This document shows positions 63,630 through 64,000 of a stretch of DNA of 64,000 nt, one piece after another. The translations under genes were made by a program, and so were the position numbers. The stretch's first letter is position 1, and each line of letters begins with the position of its first letter. The notes beneath the pieces are model-generated. The model saw nothing but the letters and a program-made list of their open reading frames with translations. It did no database searches and was not told the DNA's origin. This DNA comes from Myxococcaceae bacterium. Its GTDB lineage: Bacteria; Myxococcota; Myxococcia; Myxococcales; Myxococcaceae. The stretch lies in assembly GCA_016793095.1 (NCBI GenBank), contig JAEUJQ010000001.1:186001-250000 (forward strand), in the 5' to 3' direction.

Positions 63630-64000
63630 TTCCTGCTCTCCAGGAACGCCACCAGATCGATCGAGTAGCGGAGCTGGGTCAGCAGCGCCTCGCGCTTCTC
63701 GTCGTCGAGCTGATCGAAGACGTCGGCGAGCAGCGAGAGATCCTGGTTGCACTGCGACAGGCGCATCGTCACGTCGGCCGCCAGCTCGTCCGCGTCGACC
63801 TCTTCTTCGACGTTCTCGGGAGCGAGCTCGTCGCTGGCGAGGGCCTTCGCGAGCATGTCGCGCGCGGCCGGAGTCAGGGCGCCCATCGCCTCGAGGCGCT
63901 CCTGCACGGCCTCGAGGGCCTCGGCGCCGACGGAGCGGGAATGGATCGCCGAGGCGATCGCCATCAGCATCGCGTCTGCGTCGGAGAGCTCGGTGTGCAG
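63626..64000 (-). CDS. Hypothetical protein upstream of pyrE (partial at window edge)
   Basis: The frame is open to the window edge, so the N-terminus may lie outside; ATG 63970 gives a 114-residue minimum. The visible sequence is helical and acidic: [25 protein letters not shown], a [21 protein letters not shown] segment, and [30 protein letters not shown]. No known domain. Its stop overlaps the pyrE start by 4 bases, so it is translationally coupled to pyrE. Confidence 0.75.
   Translation of the reverse strand: MHTELSDADAMLMAIASAIHSRSVGAEALEAVQERLEAMGALTPAARDMLAKALASDELAPENVEEEVDADELAADVTMRLSQCNQDLSLLADVFDQLDDEKREALLTQLRYSIDLVAFLESRK

Overview
The window is high-GC DNA (third codon positions are almost all G or C) and looks like a myxobacterium (Myxococcota). 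The clues are two eukaryotic-type Ser/Thr kinases, one with the HRDVSPHN catalytic loop common in this group, an FHA-domain sigma-54 activator, an AgmX/PglI-type domain, PEGA domains, many lipoproteins with Asp/Gly/Ala-rich mature ends, and giant Cys-rich VCBS surface proteins. It reads as ordinary chromosome: no transposase, integrase, phage gene or CRISPR array was seen. Because the GC is so high, every real gene has long antisense shadow frames. I chose genes by protein family, overlap logic and ribosome-binding sites.

Layout. 1-9.2 kb: isocitrate dehydrogenase (partial), an FHA/sigma-54 regulator, a type III CoA-transferase with a hypothetical partner, an SCP2 protein, thrS, tRNA-Val(GAC), and a DnaC-like ATPase with an upstream partner. 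9.2-14 kb: a beta-propeller-like lipoprotein divergent from a free-standing Hint (intein-type) protein with a sigma-54-like promoter, then two acyl-CoA dehydrogenases flanking an AgmX-domain protein. 14-22.4 kb: Ser/Thr kinase with PEGA domain, zinc-motif membrane protein, a TolB/CsgG-like plus Cys-rich lipoprotein pair, then enoyl-CoA hydratase and 3-hydroxyacyl-CoA dehydrogenase. With the dehydrogenases these cover beta-oxidation steps. 22.4-26.7 kb: small membrane, TPR and hypothetical proteins and a HEAT-repeat/cyclophilin lipoprotein. 26.8-29.8 kb: zinc-ribbon membrane protein, MoxR ATPase and DUF58 protein.

29.8-31.9 kb holds the observation I find most interesting. A short lipoprotein frame stops at a UGA, and the same frame continues for 93 coding-like codons. 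Decoding the UGA as selenocysteine gives a complete lipid-anchored thioredoxin-like protein with a UxxC motif, followed by a bacterial-SECIS-like hairpin. Upstream lie 16-bp and about 150-bp tandem repeats and then a porin. 32-42.9 kb: an NlpC/P60 protein and two giant paralogous lipoproteins (about 1,520 residues each) combining Cys-rich modules, VCBS/FG-GAP repeats and an SRCR domain that is rare in bacteria, with apparent decayed remnants of the family next to them.

43-58.3 kb is one nearly unbroken minus-strand run. It encodes an SGNH hydrolase, Fpg-type glycosylase, PEGA/beta-barrel protein, TPR protein, Ser/Thr kinase and LpxL-like acyltransferase. It continues with a fatty-acid desaturase and a PH-like protein, then a Yip1 protein, TolC, MacA and MacB-type exporter. 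Most junctions overlap by 1-11 bases. 58.4-64 kb: a Ser-rich secreted protein, then a minus-strand pyrE operon ending in a nucleotide-transporter-like/HEAT/cyclic-nucleotide-binding fusion.
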